Shown in pieces: positions 15,290 through 23,263 of a DNA stretch of 64,000 bases. A program made the translations under genes and the position numbers. The stretch spans positions 8,789-72,788 of the forward strand of contig DASTKT010000096.1 of NCBI GenBank assembly GCA_035715725.1, read 5' to 3'. The notes under the pieces are model-generated. The model was not told the origin of the DNA and ran no database searches. It saw only the letters and a program-made list of their open reading frames with translations. The stretch is from JADGGV01 sp035715725. Lineage in GTDB: Bacteria; Gemmatimonadota; Gemmatimonadetes; Longimicrobiales; RSA9. The first letter of the stretch is position 1, and the number at the start of each line of letters is the position of its first letter.

Positions 15290-16111
15290 ATGGATCGCGA
15301 CCTGTCGCCGGCTCTCGATACCGGCACCGCCTACGGGGATTCGGCGTCCGCCGACGAGGGGAAGTACGTGTACTGCGTCATCAAGACACCCGACGAGCGG
15401 GAGTTCGGACCCATCGGCATCGGCGAGGGTGGTAATGTCGTGTACACCGTAAGGTTCCAGGACCTCGCCGCGGTCGTCAGCGACACGCCGATCCGCATCT
15501 ACGACCCGACGCGCGAGAACGTGCTCGCCCACGAGCTCGTCAACGAGACCGTGATGCGCGAGTTCACCGTCATTCCGATGTCGTTCGGCACGATCTTTCG
15601 CACGAAGGAGGACATCGTCGAGCTGCTGAAGTCGACGTACCGCGCGTTCGACGACGTCCTCGAAAAAATGCGCGACAAGATCGAGTTCGGGCTCAAGGTG
15701 CTGTGGGATCGCGAGAAGGTCATCGCCCTCCTGGAGGCGGAGGACGAGGAGATCCGGCGGCTGAAGGAGGAGATCACGAACAACGCCCAGAGCTCCACGT
15801 ACTTTGCCCGGATGCAGCTCGGCCGGCTCATCGAGAGCGCGCTCGAAGGCAGCGCCAACGACTACGTGGTCGACATCCACGAGTCGCTCAAGCCGGTCGC
15901 GGTGGCGAGCCGCTCGAACAAGCCGATCGGCGACCGCATGATCATGAACGCCGCCTACCTCGTCGAGCGCAGCCGCGAGCACGACTTCGACGAGGCCGTA
16001 AAGGCGCTGAGCCGGAAGTACGAGGACCTGCTGTCGTTCAAGTACACCGGCCCCTGGCCGCCGTACAACTTCGTGAACATCAAGCTGCGGCTCGAGCGTG
16101 CCGACGCGTAG
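15290..16111 (+). CDS. gvpL: Gas vesicle protein GvpF/GvpL family (copy 1)
   Basis: A 273-residue accessory protein of gas-vesicle assembly; GvpF/L proteins bind the shell protein GvpA and are thought to help nucleation. Family marks are YVYCVIKTPDE at the N-terminus, TVIPMSFGTIFRT, a helical middle (EKMRDKIEFGLKVLWDREKV) and the C-terminal GPWPPYNFVNIKL signature. ATG 15290 has only a weak ribosome-binding site. It leads the gvp operon and is the largest of three GvpF/L copies in this cluster. Nothing is truncated. Confidence 0.92.
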   Translation: MDRDLSPALDTGTAYGDSASADEGKYVYCVIKTPDEREFGPIGIGEGGNVVYTVRFQDLAAVVSDTPIRIYDPTRENVLAHELVNETVMREFTVIPMSFGTIFRTKEDIVELLKSTYRAFDDVLEKMRDKIEFGLKVLWDREKVIALLEAEDEEIRRLKEEITNNAQSSTYFARMQLGRLIESALEGSANDYVVDIHESLKPVAVASRSNKPIGDRMIMNAAYLVERSREHDFDEAVKALSRKYEDLLSFKYTGPWPPYNFVNIKLRLERADA

Positions 16112-16152
16112 GCGATCCTCGCTCCGGCGCGCCGCGTAGCGGCCCGCGTGCC

Positions 16153-16548
16153 ATGGGTATCCTCAAGCACCTCCTCTTCTGGCCCGTCACGGGCCCGCTC
16201 TTCCTCGCCGAGTTCGCCATGGACAAGGTCGAGGGTGTCGTTCGCGAGGAGCTCACCGACGATACCCCGGTGAAGGCCGCGCTGCTCGAGCTGCAGCTCG
16301 AGCTCGAGCTCGGCGACATCGACGACGCCGAGTACGTGCGGCGCGAGGCGGAGCTGATGTCTCGCCTGCGCGAGGTCCGCGAGTGGCGCGAGCGCTTCGG
16401 CATGGGCGTCGCCGGCGGCGTGGTGAAGGTGGCGGCGCCCGAGGAAGGCGAGCCGGAGTCCGAGGAGCCGCCCCCGGCGCCGGAGGAAGGACCCAGCGTC
16501 GCGGATCCCCACGGGGCCACCATCGAGCTGAACTTCGACTGGGAATGA
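16153..16548 (+). CDS. gvpG: Gas vesicle protein GvpG
   Basis: A 131-residue protein whose first 75 residues match GvpG: MGILKHLLFWPVTGPL, then FAMDKVEGVVREEL and a long amphipathic helix (LLELQLELELGDIDDAEYVR). The tail (about 90-131) is an acidic Pro/Glu-rich extension (PEEGEPESEEPPPAPEEG) ending in ELNFDWE, longer than the GvpG core. GvpG is an assembly accessory protein. Its stop overlaps the ATPase start (ATGA, 16545-16548), coupling the two. Confidence 0.9.
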   Translation: MGILKHLLFWPVTGPLFLAEFAMDKVEGVVREELTDDTPVKAALLELQLELELGDIDDAEYVRREAELMSRLREVREWRERFGMGVAGGVVKVAAPEEGEPESEEPPPAPEEGPSVADPHGATIELNFDWE

Positions 16549-18377
16549 GCGACGCTCTCGCGGCGTTGGCCGGCCGCGTGGGCGCGCGCACCACGTTCGT
16601 GGTCGGGAAGGGTGGCGTGGGCAAGACGACCACCGCCGCCGCCCTCGCCCTCCGCCTCGCCGACTCCGGGCGGCGTACCCACCTCGTCTCGACCGATCCC
16701 GCCCACTCCGTCGGCGACGTCTTCGACGTCCGCCTCCCCGACGGCCGCGTGCACGAGAGCCCGTGCGTCGGCCGGCTCACGCTCGAGGAGTTCGACGCCG
16801 CCGGGTACGCGCGCCGCTGGGCCGGCCAGGCGGAGGCCGCCGTGGCGGAGCTCGTCGAGCGCGGCACCTACCTCGACGCCGAGGACTCCCGGGCGCTAAT
16901 GGAGCTGTCGCTCCCCGGCGTGGACGAGGTCATGGCCGTGCTGCGCCTGGTCGAGCTCGCCGGCGAGCCGATCGAACGGGTGGTCGTCGACACCGCGCCG
17001 ACCGGGCACATGCTGCGGATGCTCGATGCCGGGCGCCTCATCGAGGGATGGGTGGCCGCGCTGCGGGCCATGGCGGAGAAGGCCGATGTGGTCGCCTCGA
17101 GCCTGGTCGGCCGCGCCGTCCGCAGCCCTGCGGAGGACTTCCTGGACGAGCTGTACGGGCGCGTCGAGCGCTTCACGCGTAGCGTGCTGGCGGCCGCGGA
17201 GTTCGTGGTCGTGACCCGCGCCGAGCCGGCCGTCGAGGCCGAGACCGCGCGGCTGCGGGCGGAGCTCGCCCGGCGGGGACTCACGCTGGCGGCGGAGGTC
17301 GTCGTCGGGGGTCCGGCGGCCGGCGCCGGGAGCATCGCCCTGGTCGGCGAGCCGGGGATCCGGCGGTGCGAGGCGTTGCGTCGCCTCGGCCGCGAGGTGG
17401 CGGAGCCGAAGGGGACGGCCGAGCGCTCCGCTGCGCCCGCGAGAGCGTGGCCGCCACCCGGGCGCCCGCGCGGTGCCGGAGCCTGGCTCCTGTCGCGCCC
17501 CGGGTCGCTCTTCCTCTTCGCCGGCAAGGGGGGCGTCGGAAAGACGACCTGTGCCGCCGCCTTCGCGCTCGCGCTCGCGGAGTCCCGGCCCGTTGCGCTT
17601 CTCAGCACCGATCCCGCGGGCTCGCTCGAGGACGTCCTGGGGCTGCCGGTGCCGGCGGAGGGCGCGCGCACCGGCAGCCTGCTGGCGCGCCAGGCCGATG
17701 CGGCGGCGGAATTTGCGCGGCTCCGTGAGCGGTACCGCAAGGAGGTCGGCGCTCTCTTCGACGCGCTCGGGCTGGAGCGCGCGGCGGCGCTCGACCGGGC
17801 CGTCGTGGAGTCGCTCTGGGAGATGGCGCCCCCGGGAATGGACGAGATCGCGGCGCTGCTCCAGATCTCATCCGCCACCGAGGCCGGCACGGTCCTGGTC
17901 GTCGATCCCGCGCCGGCCGGCCACCTGCTCCGGCTGCTGGAGCTGCCCGGGATCGCGCTCGAATGGACGCACTCGCTCCTACGAATTTTCCTGAAGTACG
18001 GCCTGGCGCGCAGCCTTGACGAGCTTGTTCAGGGGGTACTACAGTTCGCTAAGGAACTGAAAGAACTTACGATCCGGCTGAGCGACCCCCAGCGGACCTC
18101 CGCCTTCGTCGTCACGCTCGACGAGCCGGTGGTGCGGATGGAGACGTTGCGCCTGGAGGCGGCGCTGCGGCGCGCCTCGGTGGCCATCTCGGCGGTCATC
18201 GTCAACCGGACCGAGGCCGGCACGGGCGCTGGGGCCGCGGGCGCGGTCGCCGGGGAATCGCGGGTGGACGGCCGATCCGGGCGGCCGCCGACCATCATCG
18301 CCCCGCGCCTGGCGCCTCCGCCGTCGGGCGCTCCGGCGCTCCAGGCGTTTCTGGCCCGGTGGGAGTTCGCGTCTTGA
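16545..18377 (+). CDS. Double ArsA/GET3-like ATPase inside the gas-vesicle operon
   Basis: A 610-residue protein made of two deviant-Walker-A ATPase halves. The first has GKGGVGKTT at 21-29, then STDPAHSVGDVFD and VVDTAPTGHMLRML. The second has GKGGVGKTT at 327-335, then STDPAGSLEDVLG and VVDPAPAGHLLRLL. Both halves carry a PG(V/M)DE segment typical of the ArsA/GET3 fold. The arsenite-binding cysteine triad of ArsA is not visible: only three scattered Cys occur. No arsB or arsR is nearby, so arsenic export is unlikely. The gene overlaps gvpG (ATGA) and gvpL2 (TTGA). A chaperone or targeting role for the very hydrophobic GvpA/GvpJ proteins, as GET3 does for tail-anchored proteins, is my inference. 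Confidence 0.88.
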   Translation: MSDALAALAGRVGARTTFVVGKGGVGKTTTAAALALRLADSGRRTHLVSTDPAHSVGDVFDVRLPDGRVHESPCVGRLTLEEFDAAGYARRWAGQAEAAVAELVERGTYLDAEDSRALMELSLPGVDEVMAVLRLVELAGEPIERVVVDTAPTGHMLRMLDAGRLIEGWVAALRAMAEKADVVASSLVGRAVRSPAEDFLDELYGRVERFTRSVLAAAEFVVVTRAEPAVEAETARLRAELARRGLTLAAEVVVGGPAAGAGSIALVGEPGIRRCEALRRLGREVAEPKGTAERSAAPARAWPPPGRPRGAGAWLLSRPGSLFLFAGKGGVGKTTCAAAFALALAESRPVALLSTDPAGSLEDVLGLPVPAEGARTGSLLARQADAAAEFARLRERYRKEVGALFDALGLERAAALDRAVVESLWEMAPPGMDEIAALLQISSATEAGTVLVVDPAPAGHLLRLLELPGIALEWTHSLLRIFLKYGLARSLDELVQGVLQFAKELKELTIRLSDPQRTSAFVVTLDEPVVRMETLRLEAALRRASVAISAVIVNRTEAGTGAGAAGAVAGESRVDGRSGRPPTIIAPRLAPPPSGAPALQAFLARWEFAS

Positions 18378-19174
18378 GCGAGGTCTTCTACCTCTACGGC
18401 TTCGTCTCGGCCGACGCGACTCTCCCCGAGCGAGGGCTCGCCGGCCTCGCGGACGCGTCGGTCGAGCTCGTGCCGCTCGACGGCGTCGCCGCGGTGGTCA
18501 GCCGGCTCCCCGCCGCCGACTACGCCCCCGAGCGGCTGGACGAGCGGACCCGGGACCTGCCCTGGGTCGCGGAGCAGGGACTCGCCCACGAGCGCGTCGT
18601 CGCCTGGTTCGTCGACCACGCGCAGATCCTGCCGGTGGCGCTCTTCACGCTGTACTCCTCCCGTGCCACGCTCGTGGAGGATGCCGCGCGGCGCGGCCCG
18701 GCGCTGCGCGCCGCGCTGGCCCGCATGGCCGGCAAGCGGGAGTGGGACCTGAAGGTCGCGTACGCGGGCGACCGGTTGGCGGAGCACCTGGGCGAGGTCT
18801 CGGAGGCGGTCGCGGAGCTCGATCGCCGCATCGCGGAGGCGACCCCGGGCACGCGCTTCCTGCTGCAGCGGAAGCGCGACGAGGTCGTGGAGGCCGAGAC
18901 GGCGCGAACCGCGCGGCGTCTCGCCGGCGAGCTCCTCGACTCGGTCGTGGCGGACGCGGACCGATTCGTGCTCGTGCCCGTGGGAGCGAGCGAGGGCACG
19001 CTGCCGGTCGTACTCAACGCGGCGCTGCTCCTGACGCTCGAGGCGGAGAGCCGCGTCGAGGAGCGGGTCCGGCGGCGCGCCGTCGCGCTCGAGAAGCTGG
19101 GGCTGCACGTCTCCTTCTCCGGACCGTGGGCGCCGTACCGGTTCCTGGAGGAGACGAGCGCGGATGCCGGATGA
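18374..19174 (+). CDS. gvpF: Gas vesicle protein GvpF/GvpL family (copy 2)
   Basis: A 266-residue GvpF/L protein. The TTG start at 18374 overlaps the ATPase stop (TTGA); an in-frame GTG at 18359 is the alternative. Marks are VFYLYGFVSADA at the N-terminus, HAQILPVALFTLYSS (position of the family's PxxFG region), a long helical middle and the C-terminal FSGPWAPYRFLEE. It shares the GPWxPYxF ending with the two other copies. Whether it should be called F or L cannot be decided by eye. It overlaps the next gene by 11 bases. Confidence 0.88.
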   Translation: MSEVFYLYGFVSADATLPERGLAGLADASVELVPLDGVAAVVSRLPAADYAPERLDERTRDLPWVAEQGLAHERVVAWFVDHAQILPVALFTLYSSRATLVEDAARRGPALRAALARMAGKREWDLKVAYAGDRLAEHLGEVSEAVAELDRRIAEATPGTRFLLQRKRDEVVEAETARTARRLAGELLDSVVADADRFVLVPVGASEGTLPVVLNAALLLTLEAESRVEERVRRRAVALEKLGLHVSFSGPWAPYRFLEETSADAG

Positions 19175-19367
19175 GCTGACACTGCAGGACGAGCTCACGC
19201 TGGTCGAGCTCGTCAATCGGGTCCTCGACCGCGGCGTCGTGATCACCGGTGAGGTGACGATCAGCGTCGCGGGCGTGGATCTGGTGTTCCTCGGCCTCGA
19301 CCTGCTGCTCACGTCCGTCGAGACGGCGGTGCAGCGGAAGCGACTGCCGCCGCCACGCACGGAATGA
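19164..19367 (+). CDS. GvpA/J/M/S-family small gas vesicle protein (GvpS/M-like)
   Basis: A 67-residue protein with the GvpA-type core: LVELVNRVLDRGVVITGEVTIS, then VAGVDLVFLGLDLLLTSVE. The Val-Thr-Gly in place of Val-Asp-Ala and the charged N-terminal DELTLQDE separate it from true GvpA. It is closest in my memory to GvpS or GvpM, minor shell or accessory proteins. It starts within the end of gvpF (ATGCCGGATGA) and its stop overlaps gvpL3 (ATGA, 19364-19367). Confidence 0.8.
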   Translation: MPDELTLQDELTLVELVNRVLDRGVVITGEVTISVAGVDLVFLGLDLLLTSVETAVQRKRLPPPRTE

Positions 19368-20050
19368 GCGGCGCGTACCTCTACTGCATCGCGCCGGCGG
19401 GCGTCGTTCCGCCGGGCGGCCTGGTCGGGCTGGAGGATGCGCCGGTCCGCGTGGCGTCGTTCGGGACGTTCACGGCGTGGTATTCCGAGCTGGACGCGCG
19501 GCCCGAGCCGAGCATCGAGCGAATTCGCCGCCACAACCAGGTGGTCGAGGCCGCGCTCACGGAGGAGGCGACGCCGGTACCGGCCCGCTTCGGGCAGTGG
19601 TTCACGGCACCGGCGGCGCTCGAGGAGAAGCTGCGCGAGGGCGCTGCCGTGCACGAGGAATCGTTGCGGCGCGTGGCCGGCGCGGTCGAATTCGGGCTGC
19701 GCGTGGCGGAGCTCGCGGCGCCGCCGGCGAGCGCTCCGGCGGCCGTTCCCGAGGCGACGACGGGCCGCGCGTACCTCGAGGCGTTGGCTGCGCGCGCGGC
19801 CGCGGACCGCTCGCGGGAAGAACGTGGCCGGGAGATTGCAACGCGCATTGCCTCCGTTCTCGGTCCTGCCGTGCGTCAGGAGCGCGTCGAGAGCGCGCAG
19901 TCACGTCACGAGGTGGTACGCATTGCGCACCTCGTCGCCCGACGGGACGTCGAGCCGTACCGCGCCGGCGTGGCGGAGGTGCGGCGCCGCTACCCGGAAC
20001 TGCGGTTCTTGCTGAGCGGCCCCTGGCCGCCCTACTCCTTCGCGGCATGA
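19364..20050 (+). CDS. gvpL: Gas vesicle protein GvpF/GvpL family (copy 3)
   Basis: A 228-residue GvpF/L protein, the shortest of three. It starts YLYCIAPAG, has RHNQVVEAALTEEATPVPARFGQ (the conserved His/Asn and PxRFG region) and ends LLSGPWPPYSFAA. The middle contains an Ala/Pro-rich linker (APPASAPAAVPE). Its end overlaps gvpK as ATGA (20047-20050). Three divergent paralogues in one operon suggest that they make a hetero-oligomer or cap different sites. Confidence 0.88.
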   Translation: MSGAYLYCIAPAGVVPPGGLVGLEDAPVRVASFGTFTAWYSELDARPEPSIERIRRHNQVVEAALTEEATPVPARFGQWFTAPAALEEKLREGAAVHEESLRRVAGAVEFGLRVAELAAPPASAPAAVPEATTGRAYLEALAARAAADRSREERGREIATRIASVLGPAVRQERVESAQSRHEVVRIAHLVARRDVEPYRAGVAEVRRRYPELRFLLSGPWPPYSFAA

Positions 20051-20409
20051 GTGGTGAGCGGGAGCGCGCGGCGGATGCGGCTCGCGTCGAGGCGGATGAT
20101 CCCGGCCTCTTCGCAGCCGAGCTGAAGGACCTCGCGCCGGCATTGCCCAGCCGGATCGAGGCCCGATCCGACAACATCGAAGCGGGTCTCGCGAAGCTGG
20201 TCCTTACGCTTCTCGAGTTCGTCCGACAGATTCTGGAGCACCAGGCGGTGCGGCGGATGGAAGGCGGCACGCTGTCGGACGCCGAGATCGAGGAGGTCGG
20301 TCTCGCGCTGCTGAAGCTGAAGGAACGGCTGGTCGAGATCGAAGACGTGTTCGGCTTGAGCAGGGAGGATCTGAACATCGACCTCGGCCCGCTCGGACGA
20401 CTCCTCTGA
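20047..20409 (+). CDS. gvpK: Gas vesicle protein GvpK
   Basis: A 120-residue protein containing the GvpK core: IEAGLAKLVLTLLEFVRQILE, then HQAVRRMEGGTLSDAEIEEVG, ALLKLKERLVEIEDVFGL and DLNIDLGPLGRLL. GvpK is a conserved accessory assembly protein in bacteria and archaea. The start overlaps gvpL3. An N-terminal charged tail of about 35 residues precedes the core. Confidence 0.93.
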   Translation: MSGERERAADAARVEADDPGLFAAELKDLAPALPSRIEARSDNIEAGLAKLVLTLLEFVRQILEHQAVRRMEGGTLSDAEIEEVGLALLKLKERLVEIEDVFGLSREDLNIDLGPLGRLL

Positions 20410-20424
20410 CCGAAAGCGAACCGC

Positions 20425-20736
20425 TTGGCTGAGCGCTACGACCTGGGCCCGCATCGCTCGCAGGGCCTCGTGGACATCCTGGACCGGATCCTGGACAAGG
20501 GGCTGGTGATCGCGGGGGACATCCGCGTCCACCTGGCCAACGTCGAGCTGCTGACGATCCAGATCCGGCTCCTGGTGTGTTCGGTCGACAAGGCCGACGA
20601 GATCGGGCTGAACTGGTGGCGGTCCGATCCGTACTTCAGCGGGCGACGCGACGTCGCACAGCTCGAATCGATCGACGACCGGCTGGGGCGGCTGGAGGCG
20701 AAGCTGGCCGCTCTCGAGCCACGGCCGGCGGAGTAG
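20425..20736 (+). CDS. gvpJ: Gas vesicle protein GvpJ
   Basis: A 103-residue GvpA-related protein. The core reads LVDILDRILDKGLVIAGDIR, VELLTIQIRLLVCSVDKA and the GvpJ-typical DEIGLNWW. A C-terminal charged helix (SIDDRLGRLEAKLAALE) follows. GvpJ is a minor shell component with a role in shape. The start is TTG at 20425, 15 bases after gvpK. Confidence 0.9.
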   Translation: MAERYDLGPHRSQGLVDILDRILDKGLVIAGDIRVHLANVELLTIQIRLLVCSVDKADEIGLNWWRSDPYFSGRRDVAQLESIDDRLGRLEAKLAALEPRPAE

Positions 20737-20769
20737 GACTCACCCTCTCTCGAGCGACGGAGACCCGTT

Positions 20770-21066
20770 ATGGCGGTGGAAAGGGCACCGGCTGGTACCA
20801 GCCTGATCGACGTTCTGGACCGGGTGTTGGACAAAGGGATCGTCATCGACGCGTACGTCCGCGTCTCGTTGGTGGGGATCGACCTGGTCAGCGTCGAGGC
20901 CCGAATCGTCGTCGCATCCGTGGAGACGTACCTGAAGTACGCGGAGGCGATCGGCATGACGGGTGTGGCGTCCCGGCCGCTCGTCGCTCCCCCAGGACAG
21001 CCGGACCTGGAGCGGGTCATGGCCGAGAACGTCGAGCTCCGGCGGCGCCTCGAAGAGTTGAGCTGA
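20770..21066 (+). CDS. gvpA: Gas vesicle structural protein GvpA
   Basis: The main shell protein of the gas vesicle. The first 68 residues are typical of GvpA: SLIDVLDRVLDKGIVIDAYV, RVSLVGIDLVSVEARIVVA and SVETYLKYAEAIGMT. A C-terminal extension of about 25 residues ends in a charged helix (RVMAENVELRRRLEELS), longer than the usual 70-75-residue GvpA. There is only one GvpA copy, placed last among the structural genes. A GGAG lies about 8 bases before the ATG. The histidine kinase begins 1 base after its stop. Confidence 0.96.
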   Translation: MAVERAPAGTSLIDVLDRVLDKGIVIDAYVRVSLVGIDLVSVEARIVVASVETYLKYAEAIGMTGVASRPLVAPPGQPDLERVMAENVELRRRLEELS

Positions 21067-21067
21067 C

Positions 21068-23224
21068 GTGTCCGTGGGATCCCGTTCCCTGGAGGCGCTG
21101 ACCGCGGACCTCCTGGAGCGGCTCGCCCAGGTCGACGAGGTCCTCCCGGCATGCTCGCTCGTCCTGGAGCGAGTGGCCGCGGAGGCAGGGGTCGGCCGGG
21201 CACTGGCGCTCGTGCGCGTCGAAGACTCGGTCCGCGGGGTGGGCGTCGGGGTGGCGGACGAGCGCGTCGGCGCCATCGCGGCGTCGGCCCGGCTGGGCGA
21301 AGGGCCGTTCGCCGACTGCCTGCGGGGAGCCCAGCCCACGCCGCTCCCCGACGCCGTCGAGCTCGTCGGCTTCGGCGGCGTCGCCGTGCCGTTCCGCGGG
21401 GTGGGCGACAAGCCGCTCGGCTGCGCATTTTTCGAGCTGGACTGCGTGGATGACCGCGTGGACGTGCTCGCGGGCCTCCTTCGGCGGTGTGGGCCGGCCA
21501 TCGGCCGTTGCGCGCAGCTCGAGGCCACCCGCGGCCGCCTTACCCGCATGGCGCGCCAGCGCGATCTCCTCACGGGCATCGTCGACGCGCTCCCCGACCC
21601 GGTCCTCCTGACCAGCGCCGACAACTCGATCCTGCTGGCCAATCGGCGCGCGGAGCGGCTCTTCTCCTTCTCCACCGAGGACAACGACGGCCGCCGGCGC
21701 GCGATCCAGATCAACACGTTGCTCTTCAGCTCGTTCCTGACCCGCGCGGTCATCGGCCAGGGCGGGGAGCCGGCGGGACGCGAGTTGAACCTGGTGGATC
21801 CGACGGACGGCTCCGACCTGGTGTTCGAGGTGCTGTCCTATCCGCTGCCGCCGAGCACCGCGCCGGCGGACTCCGTCCTGTCCATCCTGCGCGACATCAC
21901 CGACCTGAAGCGGGCCGTCACGCAGCTGGAGGACCAATTCCGGCGCTCCCGCATCGCGGAGCACCAGGCCCGCCGGGAGCGCGACCAGCTCGACGCCATC
22001 CTCGAGAACGTCAGCGACCCGATCCTGGTCACGGACGAGCAGTCGAACATCATCCTCATGAACCCGGAAGCGGACCGCCTGTTCGTGGTGCCGTCCGACG
22101 GCGAGGCGAATTCCCCGGCCAGCCGCGCGGTCCAGGCGAACGACACCCGGTTCACGACGCACATCAGCGATTTCCTGCTGCGGGACGAGGCGCGCCGCGT
22201 GGTGAAGCTGACGATCACGGATCCCGATACGGGGAACGAGATCCCGGTGGAGGTCGCCAGCAGCAAGATCCTGGACTCGCGCGGTGAGCCGCGTGCGATC
22301 GTGAGCATCGTGCACGATCTGGCGCAGCTCGTGGAGAACGAGCGGCTGGCGGGGGAGCTCGGCCAGCTGAACGCGGAGCTCGAGAGCCGAATCCGGCGGG
22401 CGACGGTGGACCTCGAAGAGCGCAACCGTCGCCTGGAGTGGCAGAGCTACGAGCTGGAGCGGGCCTACCGGCTCAAGAGCGAGTTCCTGGCGAGCATGTC
22501 CCACGAGCTGCGCACGCCGATCAACGTGATCCTCGGCTACACGTCGCTGGCGCGCGAGCGGATCTACGGCGAGCTGACGCTCGAGCAGGACGAGGCGCTC
22601 GGTAAGGTCTACGGCACGTCGCAGCACCTGCTGGAGCTGATCAACGACATCCTGGACCTGTCGAAGATCGAGGCGGGCAAGATGCCGGTCCACCTCGAGG
22701 TCGTCAGCATCGACGAGATCGTCCAGGAGCTGTCGGAGACGGTCAAGCCGATGCTGGCGAGAAAGGTGCTGGACTACGAGGCGTCGGTCGAGTCGGGGCT
22801 GCCGCCGCTCCTGACGGACCGGACCAAGCTGAAGCAGATCCTGCTGAACCTGTTGTCGAACGCCATCAAGTTCACGCACGAGGGGAAGATCCGCGTCGAG
22901 GCGCGCGGTGGCCTCGGCGACCGGATCCAGCTCGTGGTCGAGGATACCGGGATCGGCATCCGGGCCGATCATCTCGAGCTCATCTTCGAGGACTTCCGGC
23001 AGGTGGACCAATCCCGCACCCGGGAGTACGGCGGGACCGGGCTCGGCCTGTCCATCACGAAGAAGCTGCTCACGCTCCTCGGCGGGGTCATCTCCGTCGA
23101 AAGCGAGTACGGCCAGGGCTCCCGCTTCACGGTCGAGCTGCCGCTTCGGACGGAGGCCGGCTCCCTCGAGGACCAGGTCCGTCGCGCCGTCGTGGAGGCC
23201 GACCGCGCCGTCGTGAAGCCGTAG
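21068..23224 (+). CDS. Soluble GAF/PAS sensor histidine kinase coupled to gvpA
   Basis: A 718-residue kinase with no membrane segment, so it is cytoplasmic. Order: GAF-like region (about 1-160), PAS (about 170-275), short coiled coil, PAS (about 315-430), coiled coil, HisKA with the phospho-accepting His in MSHELRTPIN (H479), and the ATPase domain with LLSNAIKFTHEG, DTGIGIRADH and GGTGLGLSITKK. GTG 21068 lies 1 base after the gvpA stop, so it is very probably translated from the same message. No response regulator is adjacent. A role in sensing a signal for buoyancy control is an inference from position. Confidence 0.93.
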   Translation: MSVGSRSLEALTADLLERLAQVDEVLPACSLVLERVAAEAGVGRALALVRVEDSVRGVGVGVADERVGAIAASARLGEGPFADCLRGAQPTPLPDAVELVGFGGVAVPFRGVGDKPLGCAFFELDCVDDRVDVLAGLLRRCGPAIGRCAQLEATRGRLTRMARQRDLLTGIVDALPDPVLLTSADNSILLANRRAERLFSFSTEDNDGRRRAIQINTLLFSSFLTRAVIGQGGEPAGRELNLVDPTDGSDLVFEVLSYPLPPSTAPADSVLSILRDITDLKRAVTQLEDQFRRSRIAEHQARRERDQLDAILENVSDPILVTDEQSNIILMNPEADRLFVVPSDGEANSPASRAVQANDTRFTTHISDFLLRDEARRVVKLTITDPDTGNEIPVEVASSKILDSRGEPRAIVSIVHDLAQLVENERLAGELGQLNAELESRIRRATVDLEERNRRLEWQSYELERAYRLKSEFLASMSHELRTPINVILGYTSLARERIYGELTLEQDEALGKVYGTSQHLLELINDILDLSKIEAGKMPVHLEVVSIDEIVQELSETVKPMLARKVLDYEASVESGLPPLLTDRTKLKQILLNLLSNAIKFTHEGKIRVEARGGLGDRIQLVVEDTGIGIRADHLELIFEDFRQVDQSRTREYGGTGLGLSITKKLLTLLGGVISVESEYGQGSRFTVELPLRTEAGSLEDQVRRAVVEADRAVVKP

Positions 23225-23263
23225 CAGGACGTCGGCTCGCGCCGGTCCGCGAGGAAGGGTTCC

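Noticed and set aside
16545..18377. Arsenical resistance ATPase (ArsA)
   Set aside because: No arsB, arsD or arsR nearby, no triad of metal-binding cysteines visible, and the gene is embedded in gvp genes by start/stop overlaps.
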